From Gigaspora rosea (Eukaryota > Glomeromycota > Glomeromycetes > Diversisporales > Gigasporaceae): a DNA stretch of 64,000 nucleotides. Within the stretch, counting starts at the first letter, position 1. Every line of letters begins with the position of its first letter. The position numbers and the translations under genes are program-made. Of this stretch, positions 35,330 to 45,872 are shown one piece after another. The notes under the pieces are model-generated. The model ran no database searches. It was given only the letters and a program-made list of their open reading frames with translations, and had not been told where the DNA came from. The stretch lies in assembly GCA_003550325.1 (NCBI GenBank), contig QKWP01000048.1, forward strand, positions 134,561-198,560. The letters are read 5' to 3'.

Positions 35330-36420
35330 AATATGACTGACTAATAATGTAAAATGAATAATCAACTTTATGTGGTCTAATCTTGGATACAAAGATTATT
35401 CTATTAATTTACAGTAAATTAAAATAAAATAAAATAAAAAAGAAAAAAAAAACTAGCTCACTGAAGTTTTCTAATCCACATAATGCAAAACAAAAAATCA
35501 ATTTCATGTAGGCTTATATTAAATGTAAATATTATCTATTAATTTTGCAAATTAAAAAAAAAAAAGAAAAAAAGACCAACCGAAGTTTTCAAACTTTATG
35601 TTCTACAAAATAAAATCAATTTTTGCATGGCTTAATCTTAGATTTAAGTATTATTTTATTTATTTACAGTAAATTAAAAAAGAAATAAAAAACTTATATG
35701 TGAAAATTATTTTATTAATTTGAAAAATAATCGACTGAAGTTTTCAGATTCCATATAATACTAAATGAAAATCTTCCATATAATGCTAAATGAAAATCAA
35801 CTTTCTATGGCTATGGTTTAATCTTAGACCAATTATTATTCTATTAATTTGCAGTAAGGTAAAGAAAAAAAAATTTGACAGACTGACTAAAGTTTTCAAA
35901 TTCCATGTAATGCAAAATGAAAAAGCAACTTTTTATAGCTATGGTTTAATCTTAGATGCAATTATTATTCTATTAATTTGCAGTAAGGTAAAGAAAAAAA
36001 ATTTGACAGACCAACTGAAGTTTTCAGATTCCATGTAATATAAAATGAAACATCAACTTCGTGCGGCTTAATATTAGATAATGTCTATTAATTTACAGTA
36101 AATTAAAAAAAAAATCTGAATGACCAACTGAAGTTTTCAAAATCCATATAATAATTAACTTTGCATAATCTAATCATAGATGCGAACAATATTCTATTAA
36201 TTAAAAAAAAAAAACTGACCAACTGACGAAGTTTTCAGATTTCATGTAATGCTAAATGAAAAATCAACTTTGCGTAGTCTAATCTTAGATGGGAATATTA
36301 TTTTATAAAAAAATAAAAAATAAAAAATAATCTAACAGACTGACTGAAATTTTTAGATTTCATATTATACAAAGCGAAAAATCAACTTTGTGTGGCCTGC
36401 AGCAAATAAAAATATTAAAA
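35330..36420. repeat. Second tandem array of the same about 120-bp unit
   Basis: About nine units with CAGTAAATTAAAAAA, AACTGAAGTTTTCAGATTCC, ATGTAATGCAAAATG and ATCAACTTTGTGTGG. The flank after the array (36405-36730) resembles 1205-1480 after the first array: GCAGC.AATAAAAA, GTTACTATTAACAC/GTCACTATTAACAC, AATAAATTTGTTTT. So both loci are copies of one larger repeat. Confidence 0.85.
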
Positions 36421-36689
36421 TATACAAACCTCAAATTAAACTATATAATGTACATATGTATGCACATACGTAGATAGATAAAATTAATAAGTTTACTCTG
36501 TCATAAATTTATGTAAAAATAAATTTTATCACATACTAGACATGTTTTCTAAAGGGTAAAAATAAGTTTCTCACACAATAGTCATGTTTCTGATGATGAC
36601 CAACTAAAAATATTTATATGTAATGTTAACTTGTCACTATTAACACATCAAAATCAAAAATGTTTAAACTAATAAATTTGTTTTGGATG

Positions 36690-36870
36690 TATAGATTTCA
36701 TCATAATTACATAATGTGCACATGTTCTGAGTTATCTAATCAAAAGACTAAATACCTGATTATAGATATCATTTAGTATTGTTTTAGGTGTGTAGATTAT
36801 ATCAGAATGTCATAATGTGCACGTGTTCCGAGTTATCCAATCAAAAAACAAAATGCCTAATTACTAGGGT
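36690..36870. repeat. Tandem duplication of about 110 bp after the array
   Basis: TAGATTTCATCATAATTACATAATGTGCACATGTTC and its follow-on GAGTTATCTAATCAAAA are repeated as TAGATTATATCAGAATGTCATAATGTGC with GAGTTATCCAATCAAAA. A single related unit sits at about 1470-1500. Confidence 0.7.
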
Positions 36871-36871
36871 T

Positions 36872-37119
36872 CTGCAATTTGATTTGATTTTCAAATATTT
36901 GAATCAAATATTTGATCAAATTCAAATTCAAATTTGACTATATTTGATTTGATCAAATTCAAATATAATCAAATTTGATTTGATTTGACAAATATTTAAT
37001 TTGATTTGAAAATTACTATTAAAAATTCAAATTCAAATCAAATTCAAATTCAAATATTTGAATCAAATCAAATTCAAATCAGGGTCAATTTGATTTGATC
37101 AAATTCAAATTGATCCAAT
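36872..37119. repeat. Dense ATTTGA/TCAAAT palindromic repeats, probable hAT terminus
   Basis: After TAGGGTTCTGCAATTTG the DNA is a chain of short inverted TTTGATTTGA/TCAAATTCAAA units up to the N at 37120. The TAGGGTTCTGCA start resembles the TAGGGTTGCAT end of the element at 29210, so this may be the left end of the hAT element whose transposase tail follows. The N makes the link uncertain. Confidence 0.6.
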
Positions 37120-37120
37120 N
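37120..37120. other. Single ambiguous base (N)
   Basis: The only N in the window sits at the junction between palindromic repeats and the transposase relic, a likely assembly join. Confidence 0.95.
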
Positions 37121-37121
37121 G

Positions 37122-37653
37122 TTATTCAGAATTTGTGTTAATGCGGCATCTGTAGAACAACTATGGAGTTCGATGGGATTCCTTCATACAAATCAACGCA
37201 ATCATTTTTCTGTAAGGTTTTTTTTTTGTTTATAAAAATTTAATTAATTTTTAAAACATATAGAATGAAAAAGTATTGGCCATGTGCCAAATTCACGCTT
37301 CAATTAACTTTTCTCAACGAAAAATCTGAATCCGTACTTACAATACTATATTTAACCAATCCAATGCACCACCCGTTGAAGTAATAAAAGAATTGAATGA
37401 ACCTAGCAGAATCAGAGGATGAATATGATTTTTGTGAAGTTGACCGGTCAGACACAATTGATTTTGATAATTGGGAATATCAATTGCATGATTGGGAGCA
37501 AATATTGAAAGATGAAGAGGTTGCTAAATTAGAGAATGAAGAGGAAGAACGTGATGGTTATAATGATATGGAAGATGACTTATTAAGTAATTATAAACAT
37601 CCACCTAGTATCCAGCTATAGACAATGGTGCAAAATGGGATTTGAGCAGTATA
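37122..37653 (+). pseudogene. Relic of a hAT transposase C-terminus
   Basis: Directly after an N at 37120 the frame reads VNAASVEQLWSSMGFLH..., which resembles the C-terminal hAT dimerisation region. A GT-AG intron 37212-37263 joins it to NEKVLAMCQIHASINFSQ. A stop then interrupts. A 74-codon acidic stretch (37397-37621) contains DNWEYQLHDWEQ. The tail AKWDLSSIFN is in another frame up to 37653, so at least one stop and one frameshift are present. The N-terminal and catalytic parts are absent. It is a dead fragment, not a source of transposase. Confidence 0.75.
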
Positions 37654-37659
37654 TTTAAC

Positions 37660-37820
37660 ATATGGGGGGCCCCACAGCAAAAGGTGGCTATGGGCTAAAA
37701 AATTTTTTTCTGTAGTTTTTTGATATTATGTTCTAAATGATTTAATTTTTGCAAAAATAAAGTTTTTACAAAAAAAATTTTTTTGCCCATAGCCACCTTT
37801 TGCTGTGGGGCCCCCCATAT
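37660..37820. mobile_element. Near-perfect 161-bp palindromic MITE (ATATGGGGGGCCCC)
   Basis: The left arm from ATATGGGGGGCCCCACAGC through GGTGGCTATGGGC is the inverse of the right arm ending GGGGCCCCCCATAT. The arms are about 50 bp and almost identical, so the insertion is young. It landed just after the hAT transposase relic. It would form a strong stem in single-stranded DNA or RNA. Confidence 0.92.
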
Positions 37821-38068
37821 ACAGTATATTATATTTAACATTAAGTAGTGCTTGGATCCGGATATATAACCGGATATCCGGATAGACATTCTGTTTCATA
37901 ATTTATCATAAAACGGATATATATTAACATCTGGATTGTAATCCGGTTTATATCCGGATTTTAATCCTAAATTTTTTTTTGTAAGCGATTAACATTTAAA
38001 TATATGTTCGAGATCTCAAATTAACTAAATTACTGTATTAACTGTAATACGTAAGTAAGTACATACGG

Positions 38069-38206
38069 TACAGTGTTGTTAATGAACATGTCCATTGGTA
38101 ATTGTCGCATCTTTTTATTAAATTATTTATTGTTCAGAGTGATAAATCGCATAATAAAAATATGTGACAATTACCAATGAACATGCTCATTTAACAACAC
38201 TGTACG
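38069..38206. repeat. Nested foldback element inside the hAT element
   Basis: ACAGTGTTGTTAATGAACAT near 38070 is matched by the inverse ending AACAACACTGT near 38206, with arms of about 37 bp. A microsatellite-like GTACGTACATACG follows. It is a small insertion nested in 37846-38964. Confidence 0.75.
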
Positions 38207-38338
38207 TACATACGTTATGAGGAGCTAATTTACTGTCACCGAATAAATTTAATACCTATTGTTTATAAGACAATCTACTTTTAACAATCAATTACAATGA
38301 ATGTTTAGACCGAAGGCTCCAAAAATGGTAGGCATCTA

Positions 38339-38701
38339 TTGAGGCGTGGAAAGATTTGGTCCGGGTCTTTTAGAGGGTGGGTCTTGTTGAGTATTGCTGG
38401 GCTTCAGATAAGTCCTCTTTTACTTGCAGGGTTCTACCTTGGTCAAATACTTGTATTGTTGAATACTAATAATCCTTCTTTAACTTGGGTAAGGTCCACA
38501 GCTCAATTCGTGGTCACATGTTATGAAATGTCAAGACTGGCTTCGGTCGGGTTCCAATTTAAATCCGACGGCAAGAGATGCGATCGGGAAATCAAAAATT
38601 CGGAATCGTATAATGCAGAGTCGCGAGGATCAGGTTATTCCAAAAATAGAAATCACAGGATCGGTGATGGTTCGATAAATGAGGTAATCAATAGTTTATG
38701 A
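38339..38701 (+). CDS. Unrecognised 120-codon open frame inside a hAT element
   Basis: The first codon of the open stretch is at 38339 and an ATG-like start is not obvious. The product is Leu/Gly-rich at the N end (possible hydrophobic segment around residues 14-43) and polar at the C end, with a basic stretch KSDGKRCDREIK. I recognise no family. It is richer in G+C than the rest of the element, which fits a piece of host sequence captured between hAT ends, but a chance frame is equally possible. Confidence 0.25.
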   Translation: MRRGKIWSGSFRGWVLLSIAGLQISPLLLAGFYLGQILVLLNTNNPSLTWVRSTAQFVVTCYEMSRLASVGFQFKSDGKRCDREIKNSESYNAESRGSGYSKNRNHRIGDGSINEVINSL

Positions 38702-38964
38702 TTCTTTAAATATGATTATTTGACCGATTACTAATGCTCTTCTCTCTTATCGTATCGGAACGAATTAGTTAGAGCTATCGATAACGACACGTATTGGATA
38801 TAATTTACTAATTTGTTAATTAGTATCATTATATCCGGATAAAAACCGGATCTGAAATTACAAAATAGCAATCCGGATTTATAATCCTCTTTTCAAAAAT
38901 GAATATCCGTTATCCTCTTTATATCCGGATATATCCAAATTTTGTAAACCGGATCCAAGCACTA

Positions 38965-39300
38965 ACATTAAGTAATCTTTGATCTACTGGTACGTTTTGG
39001 ATATTTTATTACCAAAATGATCATCTCAATAAGATGATTCTAACAAGCCCAAAATAATCAAAATCCAATCACAGGGTCACAAGATCACCAAGGTTTTGTT
39101 TTATTTTATATATCTAATATATATATCTTAAAATATATTTTAAAACAAATATAAAATAATAAAAATCTTAGCAATTTTGTAATTCTGTAATTGGATTTTG
39201 ATAATTTTGGCTTGTTAGAATTGTCTCATTGAGATGATCATTTTGGTATTAAAATTATCCAAAATGGACTAATAGATCACAAGTTATTTAATATTATCTA
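38965..39300. mobile_element. Foldback MITE with about 130-bp arms
   Basis: ACCAAAATGATCATCTCAAT and AATCAAAATCCAATCACAGG in the left arm return inverted at 39175-39295 (CCTGTGATTGG decayed to TCTGTAATTGG). The hAT element 37846-38964 inserted at its left edge, taking ACATTAAG as target. Confidence 0.8.
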
Positions 39301-39587
39301 TATTTGTATAATATATTATAAAAAATTAGTTGTTATATATTAACTAATTAGAATTGAGATAGGGTGATCACACTATACATAAATGGGGTGGCTACTAAGT
39401 AAAAAATATATGTGATTTATAGTATGTCCCTAAACAAAGAAAATCAACTGTATCAAAAAAAAAGAGAAGAAAAAAGAAGAAAAAAAGATAAGAATTATTT
39501 GGATAAAATATGCAAAAATAGTACCAAATAAGGGAGTCAAGACTATAAAAAAACAAAAGTAGGAGAAATATAGAAATATAGTAGTAA

Positions 39588-40115
39588 GGGACATCCATAA
39601 ATAACGTTATGTACCCCCTCATAGTAGCGCTGGAACCCTCTACTATATAAAAAAATTTTTCAAAATCCGTATGTTTATATATAAAATTTTACAAAAACTT
39701 GAATATATTGTGACACAGTGATCCGATTTGGATGATTAGGTACCATTTGATTCGTCTCAGTGAGACGAATCCAATGATACCAAAATCATTTTATTTGGAT
39801 CACTGGATCAATAGTTATTCACAAAAAACTATTGATTTTTTTAGTAATTTTATAAGAAAACATAATAACCAATAGTATTTGGCCAATAAAATTTGATCCA
39901 GTAATCCAAATGAAATGAAATTGGTACCATTCAACTCCTTTCACCGAGACGAATCGGATGGTACCAAAATAATTAAATTTGGACCACTGGTTCAATTTTT
40001 AGCCAATTTTTTCTAAAAAAATTATGTTATATTTTTTTGACCCCCCTACTTATTGAGAAAAATGTTATCGTTCGTCCAACCCCCCTCTTGTATAACGTTA
40101 TTTATGGATGCCCCC
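39588..40115. mobile_element. MITE with GGGACATCCATAAATAACG ends (528 bp)
   Basis: The left end and the inverted right end (CGTTATTTATGGATGCCCCC) match over about 23 bp. Inside are palindromes such as GATTCGTCTCAGTGAGACGAATC. A second, interrupted copy is at 47153-48325. Superfamily not assigned. Confidence 0.85.
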
Positions 40116-40122
40116 TAAATAA

Positions 40123-40412
40123 GTTAGATTGATAGATAGAAACAGATTTAAGGAGTTGGTGAAACACATTTAAGTAGATCATAACTAGCTGTAGAACTGT
40201 GTCAGAGACCTGTCTAAGATAGAAGGCACAACGTATTTAGACAATAAGCTAAATTCTACTTTAGCAGGTTGCACACAGGTACCCATAGTAACTAGTTAAG
40301 TCATACTTTAATTATAAGATACTAGGTATCAGAATAGAGTTGGCATTTGTATATGTAACTGTATTCTTTAAATAAAGTATAATATAATTGTCAAAAAAAA
40401 AAATAAAAAATA
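40123..40412 (+). mobile_element. Retroposed transcript 3' end with poly(A)
   Basis: AATAAA at 40371-40376 is followed 17 bases later by an A run (40393-40411), the layout of a cleaved, polyadenylated mRNA. Body text is unlike its neighbours. (A)AATAAG before 40123 and at the end of the A run may be a short target duplication. Source gene unknown. Confidence 0.55.
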
Positions 40413-40574
40413 AGCTATTCTTATTTTTTTTAAAATATTTTAAAAAATTTCCAGGAGTTTTTATATAGAGTCGACCCTTTTCAAACTAGTATACATAGTG
40501 AACAGGTTTTGTAACAGATTTAAAAAATATTATTATATGAATTAACTAAAATTTTTTAGGATATATATATAGAC

Positions 40575-40879
40575 TAGAGTGTTCAGGATTATGTGATGTA
40601 ATAAGGTAAATTATGCAATGCGATGAGGTCAATTATATAATGGATATAAATTATGCAGTTTTATATATAAATTTTCTTGATTATGTGATTTTAGTAATTT
40701 ATATAATCATTTAAATCAATTTGAAGTTTATTTATTATCTTTATTAAATCACTTATCTACCAATCACAGTTTATACACATAACTAGTGCTTTTTTTGCTT
40801 AATTATACAAAGTATCTGAAATGCAAAAATTTGGCAAATTATACGCATCTTATGCTTTCACATAATTCTGGACACTCTA
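40575..40879. mobile_element. hAT-type MITE, TAGAGTGTTCAGGATTATG family
   Basis: TAGAGTGTTCAGGATTATGT and CATAATTCTGGACACTCTA are inverted ends. Flanking 8-mers ATATAGAC / ATATAAAA match 6 of 8. Same family as 4141-4858. Confidence 0.85.
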
Positions 40880-41515
40880 ATATAAAACATAATAGATCAT
40901 ATAATTTTACTTGTACTGATTATTATATGACATTTGTCATTACTAGCATTTAAAATTCAAACCAAAAATTACTTGCAACTTTACAAGTAAAAAAATTTTT
41001 TTACTTGCACAATTACAAGTAAAAAATTTATTTTGTTTGTATAGCAACAACTTTGCAAATATATATATCATATCTGAAGTTATAATTTATCTGAAGTTGC
41101 AACTTTAGATATCTAAAGTAGCACCTAACTAGAATTAAGCCTCTGTAATTAGGTTTATATATATATAATTCTAGTCAAGTACTACTTTAGATTTTTAAAA
41201 TCATAACTTTAAATAGGAGGCAACTTCAAATACAATATATGTATTATATACTTGATGCAATTTTTTCAAATTTTACTTGCACATTTTGTATGAATATTAA
41301 CAAAAACTATTGCACATATGCAACTTGTGCAAGCCAATTTTAAATACTGGTTATTACATTATATAAAAAATGGTAAGTTTTATGCAATTTGATTGGATAT
41401 ATTCATATAACATTATCAGAAATTTAAATATCAAGACTACTAAATATCAGAAATTGCAGATTATTGAGTATTAATTATAAAACAGATATAGTGAATCAAT
41501 TTTTAACTGATTATA

Positions 41516-42323
41516 TGGGCCAGGACCCCTAAGAACTCTGATACAACTCAGATATTTCTAAAAAAGAAAATTTTGTATAGAAATTCATCAAATGTTGCAT
41601 TTTTATATAGTAAATTTTCAAATTTTGTTTTATTTTATACATCTATTTGGCTAAAATACTGCTAAAATTATACAAACTCAGATTTGAGTTGTATTAGAGT
41701 TCTTCGGGGTTCTTATGGGCTAGTGCAAAAGGATTTGTACCTCAAATAGCTCCGATTAAAATATTTTTTGTACAAGTTAATTTTTAATTTTTTTAATTTA
41801 ATAACTTATTAGGTTACTGGATTGATAAAAATAAAATTTTTTTGATTATTTTATTGATAAAATAAAAAAATTTATTAATAGTAACTTTTTTTTTACTATA
41901 TAATTTACTATAGTAATTTATATACGTGTATATAGTAAAAAAATCAAATTACCTTACTTTAAAGCTTAATTTTTTTACAACCATTGATCCAATTTTGCTC
42001 AAATTTTAACCATATCTTTATCATATGCACATTAATGCACTTGCGAAGTATCAGCTCATAGAACTGCATATTGGTTGCAAAATTATTTAAAATATCTTTT
42101 TTTTTAAAAAAGATTTTTGGTTTTTTTCAAATACAGTATATTGTACATGCTTAATTATTAAAATAAAACAATGTTAAAACAATAAAAATATTATAATAAG
42201 TTAGATTAAAATCTATTTTATTTGATACTAAAAAATTTTTAATAATTAATCAAGAAAAAAAATTTTTCCTTAGTGTCAAAATTATGAAATTTTTTGAGGT
42301 ACAAATCTTTCTGCACCGGCCTA
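41516..42323. mobile_element. TA-flanked element with GTGCAAAAGGATTTGTACCT ends
   Basis: GTGCAAAAGGATTTGTACCT near 41723 and AGGTACAAATCTTTCTGCAC near 42297 are inverted. With the nested MITE removed, the left end is TGGGCCAGTGC, matching TAGGCCGGTGC inverted at the right. TA lies on both sides. Non-coding. Confidence 0.7.
41522..41713. mobile_element. AGGACCCC-ended MITE (192 bp)
   Basis: AGGACCCCTAAGAACTCTGA and TTAGAGTTCTTCGGGGTTCT are inverted over 32 bp. TATGGGCC (41514-41521) and TATGGGCT (41714-41721) are the target duplication. It sits inside the terminal repeat of the element 41516-42323. Confidence 0.85.
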
Positions 42324-42647
42324 TAACAGGTTATCAGTTTTGGCAGAATCAGTTTAAGGAGGGTCGACTGTATAAAAGCCTTAATTTTATTAAAGAAAGC
42401 GCAGAAAATACATAATTTTTAGAGGGTTCTTACTTTATTATTGTTATTCTATATCAATTTCTTCAAAATAAGAGGTAACTAGAGTTTTTAGATAGTAAAC
42501 ACTTTGTGTAACCTTGCTTGTTACTGTAATTTATCTAAGTTGGAAGAGTGTTTTTACAAAACTTAACAAAGAAGATTTAAGTCAATTTTAATTATGAAAG
42601 AGACTACAATTAAAAGTATATGAGAATACTAATAATTGTTTAATTTG

Positions 42648-42821
42648 TTTTTTTTTTTTTTAAGGTGAGGCCTTGCTCATATCTTTATTGGGTAATTTAT
42701 ATAAGTAGTTACATATAATATATAAAAACTTAAATTGTACAAGGACAAATACATATAAATTACATGCAAGTATAGAAGCTCAGACTAGTTTATCTGCGAC
42801 CTAAACCTACTAGAGTGGTCA
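42648..42821 (-). mobile_element. Retroposed fragment with poly(A) tail and 17-bp TSD
   Basis: On the minus strand the insert ends in AATAAA, about 20 bases, and a poly(A) tail of about 14 (seen as T run 42648-42661). AATAATTGTTTAATTTG is repeated perfectly at 42631-42647 and 42822-42838. These are hallmarks of LINE-driven insertion of a short or 5'-truncated polyadenylated RNA. The body has no recognised match. Confidence 0.88.
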
Positions 42822-43387
42822 AATAATTGTTTAATTTGTATTGTAAATAGTTGTACTTTATTATTAAAAAAGTATGAAAACTCGATATTGAACTTGGCTA
42901 CTTTTATATTTTTGGGTTTTTTATAAATATATTAGTCTATATGCTACAACTACTACTAATAAAATATATAGTTAAATAGAATAAATATATTATATGCAAT
43001 AAATGATATATGTTAAAAAATAAAATATATAGAATATATGCTTTAAAAACTACATCTTCTGATATGGCATTCCATATCCTATCATGAATAAGATAGCTCT
43101 TATTTCGTTAGCTAGTAGTTATTTATAGCTTATTAGAACTATCTCGATAAGCTAAGTCAAATAGTAGTTGTTTTATTGAATTCTAATCACTAGATCAAAG
43201 TTATGTCTGTTTTAGTATTTTTCTATAGATCAACAATATATATAGTAAAATAGTCAATAATATTTAAATTTTTTAATAATTATTTACCCAAATATACTGA
43301 AATTTTTACTATAGATAGATATAATATTGGTCTATATTATATTAAAATTTTAGCCAAATTAGATTAGGCCATACAAATTTAATTACT

Positions 43388-43574
43388 TGGTTTTCATAAC
43401 ATGTATCTTTTTATCTTTTTAACTGACCCAGCCGGCCGGCTTTTTTTAAATTTCATATATAAAATTTTATGAAATTTATATAAAATTTTTCTTAAATTCC
43501 CACCCGGTTATTAAAACATATAAAAAATTTTTTTTGAGGTTTCCAAATTTGACCCGGCCGGTTTATGAAAACCA
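43388..43574. mobile_element. Possible MITE with TTGGTTTTCATAA ends
   Basis: TTGGTTTTCATAACATG and TTTATGAAAACCAA are inverted. Inside, GACCCAGCCGGCCGG and GACCCGGCCGGTT are direct repeats and the only GC-rich words in the neighbourhood. Confidence 0.55.
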
Positions 43575-43589
43575 ATTGATTAATTTTTC

Positions 43590-44750
43590 ATGGCCTTAGT
43601 AGTTTTTGTAAAATAAATTATTTTTAAATAAAATTAGTTAATCACAGATAGTTCCTACATAGTAAAATCTAAATTTTATTATGCCAATCAATAATTATTA
43701 AAGCCCCAAATTTAGAGGCATTATTTCATTTCTGTAAAAATAAAACACTCATTTTTATTGATTAAGGCTAGGGTATCTTATATGATGTTACACATATGTA
43801 ATTTTATACAGATCACGGATTCAGCCCCTATAAAAGATTATGCAAACTTGTGACTGCTAAAGAATTTTAACCCACGGTCTAATATTGTTAAAACAAAGTT
43901 TTTTCAATTGTTTAAAGGTTGTGTATTTGTTAGTAAACAGTTTTTTCATTAAACGAACTGTTTAAAAAGAGGTTTGTTTAGAAACAATATAGTATTAACT
44001 TTGCGCATGTGGCTTCAAAAATGCGCATATCAAGTAAACTTTTTTAACAAACAGTTTTTTTTTTTTAACTTTTACAGGATATAACTTCGGTCACTTGTTT
44101 ACATCCAATGATATTATAAAAATTATTTGTAATTAAGAATTTTTTAAAAGTTTATTAGAAACCTTTCATATTTATTAAGAGATCTATTTATAGATTAGAC
44201 AATATTTAGAACTGTATTAAATATAGTATATAAACTATTCGGAAGATTGGATTTTTTGTGCGCAAGTGTTTGTAACAAGTATTTAAAACTTATTGCAAAT
44301 AAAATTTTTTATTATAATATGAGTAAGATTGTATAAAATAAAAAAATCAAAGATTTTTAGTCTTCATACGTCCGTAGGCATAAAATAATTTGATTGGCTA
44401 ATAAATAATAAATTACTATTTTTAGATAAGTTACACGAATGATCTACAATATGCAGCATGTCCGTTATTTTGCTATATTGCAGATCATATGAGATACCCT
44501 ACCCTTAAATAAACTTGTTTGAAATATCAAAATACACTACCCCAAATTTTTATTAAAATTTATTATTTAACTATTAATTTTTATATTTTTAAATATATTT
44601 TTTTTAAAAAAATTTAATTTTTTAATTGCATATTAGGCCATGCAAAGTTTAGTTTTTATTTTGCACAATATGGTGTTTCAAAATTCTAGTTAACAGGTTA
44701 GATTTTTGTTAATCAATAAGCTTATATAAGATCATATAAAGTAAATTTTT
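43590..44750. other. AT-rich gene-free stretch
   Basis: Inverted pieces GTAAACAGTTTTTTCATTAA / AACAAACAGTTTTTT around 43920-44070 suggest another foldback. ATTAGGCCATGCAAAGTTTAG at 44634 is a MITE arm of the 15551-15819 family. No genes. Confidence 0.5.
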
Positions 44751-44759
44751 CAGTTTGTA

Positions 44760-45104
44760 TACAGCCAACCCTCCATAAATGCAACTTGTAGGAACAAGTC
44801 TACAACGTGCATTTAGGGAGGTTTGCATTTAGAGAGAGCCAATTAAATTGCAGCTTTAAAAATTAGATTATCAAGTTTGTATAACTTTTACTCAAAACTG
44901 TATAACCTATCTTAAATACTAAAATTTGATTGGCTATGTGCATTTAGGGAGTTTAGTATAATATAAAATATTATTCAAGAAAGCATGCATTTACAGAATA
45001 TAGAACGTGCATTTATCACTAATAACATTTTGCGAAAAAGAAAAAAACGTGCATTTAGAGAGCTATTGCATTTATGAAAGTTGCATTTATGGAGGTCCGA
45101 CTGT
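44760..45104. mobile_element. Tc1/mariner-type MITE (CAGCCAACCCTCCATAAATG)
   Basis: Left ACAGCCAACCCTCCATAAAT and right ATTTATGGAGGTCCGACTGT are inverted, and TA flanks both sides. GTGCATTTAGGGAGGTTTGC repeats occur inside. The 64-codon frame at 45074 begins in the right end and is not a gene. Confidence 0.85.
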
Positions 45105-45700
45105 ATTATGAATCAGAAAACTTGGGGTTTTTTTTGTTCTATAGTGTAATTTTAGAAAATTGTCTCCATTGGGTAACAAACACTAAAGAAAAATTAAATA
45201 GCAAAAATAGGAAATTTAAAAAAAATAGTTTTTTTAGAAAAATTGAATTAGCAAGTTATACAAAATAAAAAATTAACTTTGCATGTCCTTACATATCAAG
45301 TAAGTTTGTATAATAAATATTTTTATAACAATTTATAATAGAAATTATGATAACTTTGATGCAATTAACTTACCTTAGTAATTCATAATAGAAATCGCTT
45401 ATTTAATTCAAATACAAACAAACTCGACCTTATTTACATGCTGCATATTACTTGAATAGTGATTTCTAGAACTTATGATAATTTTAACAACTTTAACTAA
45501 TATACTGTAGGTCTAATTGTAAGTATGTTTTGTAGAATCTTTTTTGTTTTTTACAGCAACTAATGAGATCACTATGATACTATTTGGTACAGTCTTTTTG
45601 CTAATTTTTAGATATCTTCTATTATTTTAAGAAATCTCTAAATGAGCACTAGTGGTGCCCTATAAACTTTTGTATACTATACAAGAACTGTACTTCTAGT

Positions 45701-45872
45701 AGGACCCCAAAATATATATAGATAGGTCAAGTATTAGTTTGCTTATTTTTGGTATATTTTATACATCCTATTTATAATAAATTTTTTGCTTATTTTTAAA
45801 GTTTTTACAGATCTTTTTATTTTTAGTAATTTTATAATTAACCTGATCTATCTATATATATTTCGAGGTCCT
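45701..45872. mobile_element. AGGACCCC-ended MITE (172 bp)
   Basis: AGGACCCCAAAATATATATA at the left and TATATATATTTCGAGGTCCT at the right are inverted over about 30 bp. The flanking 8-mers CTTCTAGT / CTCCTTGT match at 6 of 8. Confidence 0.8.

Larger units (their letters stand above)
37846..38964. mobile_element. hAT-type element (1119 bp) with CCGGATAT subterminal repeats
   Basis: Ends TAGTGCTTGGATCCGG / CCGGATCCAAGCACTA are perfectly inverted, with perfect 8-bp target duplications ACATTAAG (37838-37845, 38965-38972). CCGGATAT-type motifs repeat near both ends. The centre holds a nested hairpin (about 38069-38206) and an open frame 38339-38701. No transposase motif is present. Confidence 0.93.
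40468..42370. mobile_element. Tc1/mariner-type element hosting other elements
   Basis: GAGTCGACCCTTTTCAAAC at the left is inverted at GTTTAAGGAGGGTCGACTG on the right, with TA outside both. It contains the hAT-type MITE 40575-40879 and the TA-flanked element 41516-42323. No transposase frame survives. Confidence 0.75.

Noticed and set aside
35790-36038. 82-codon frame with an internal protein repeat.
   Set aside because: The repeat is simply two units of the 120-bp tandem array.
31840-37100. CRISPR array or origin of replication in the repetitive AT-rich DNA.
   Set aside because: Repeat units are long, diverged and adjoining, without spacers, and the genome is eukaryotic.
39395-39622. 75-codon minus-strand hydrophobic frame as a small membrane protein.
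   Set aside because: Composed of A/T runs and overlapping the left end of a MITE, with no conserved feature.
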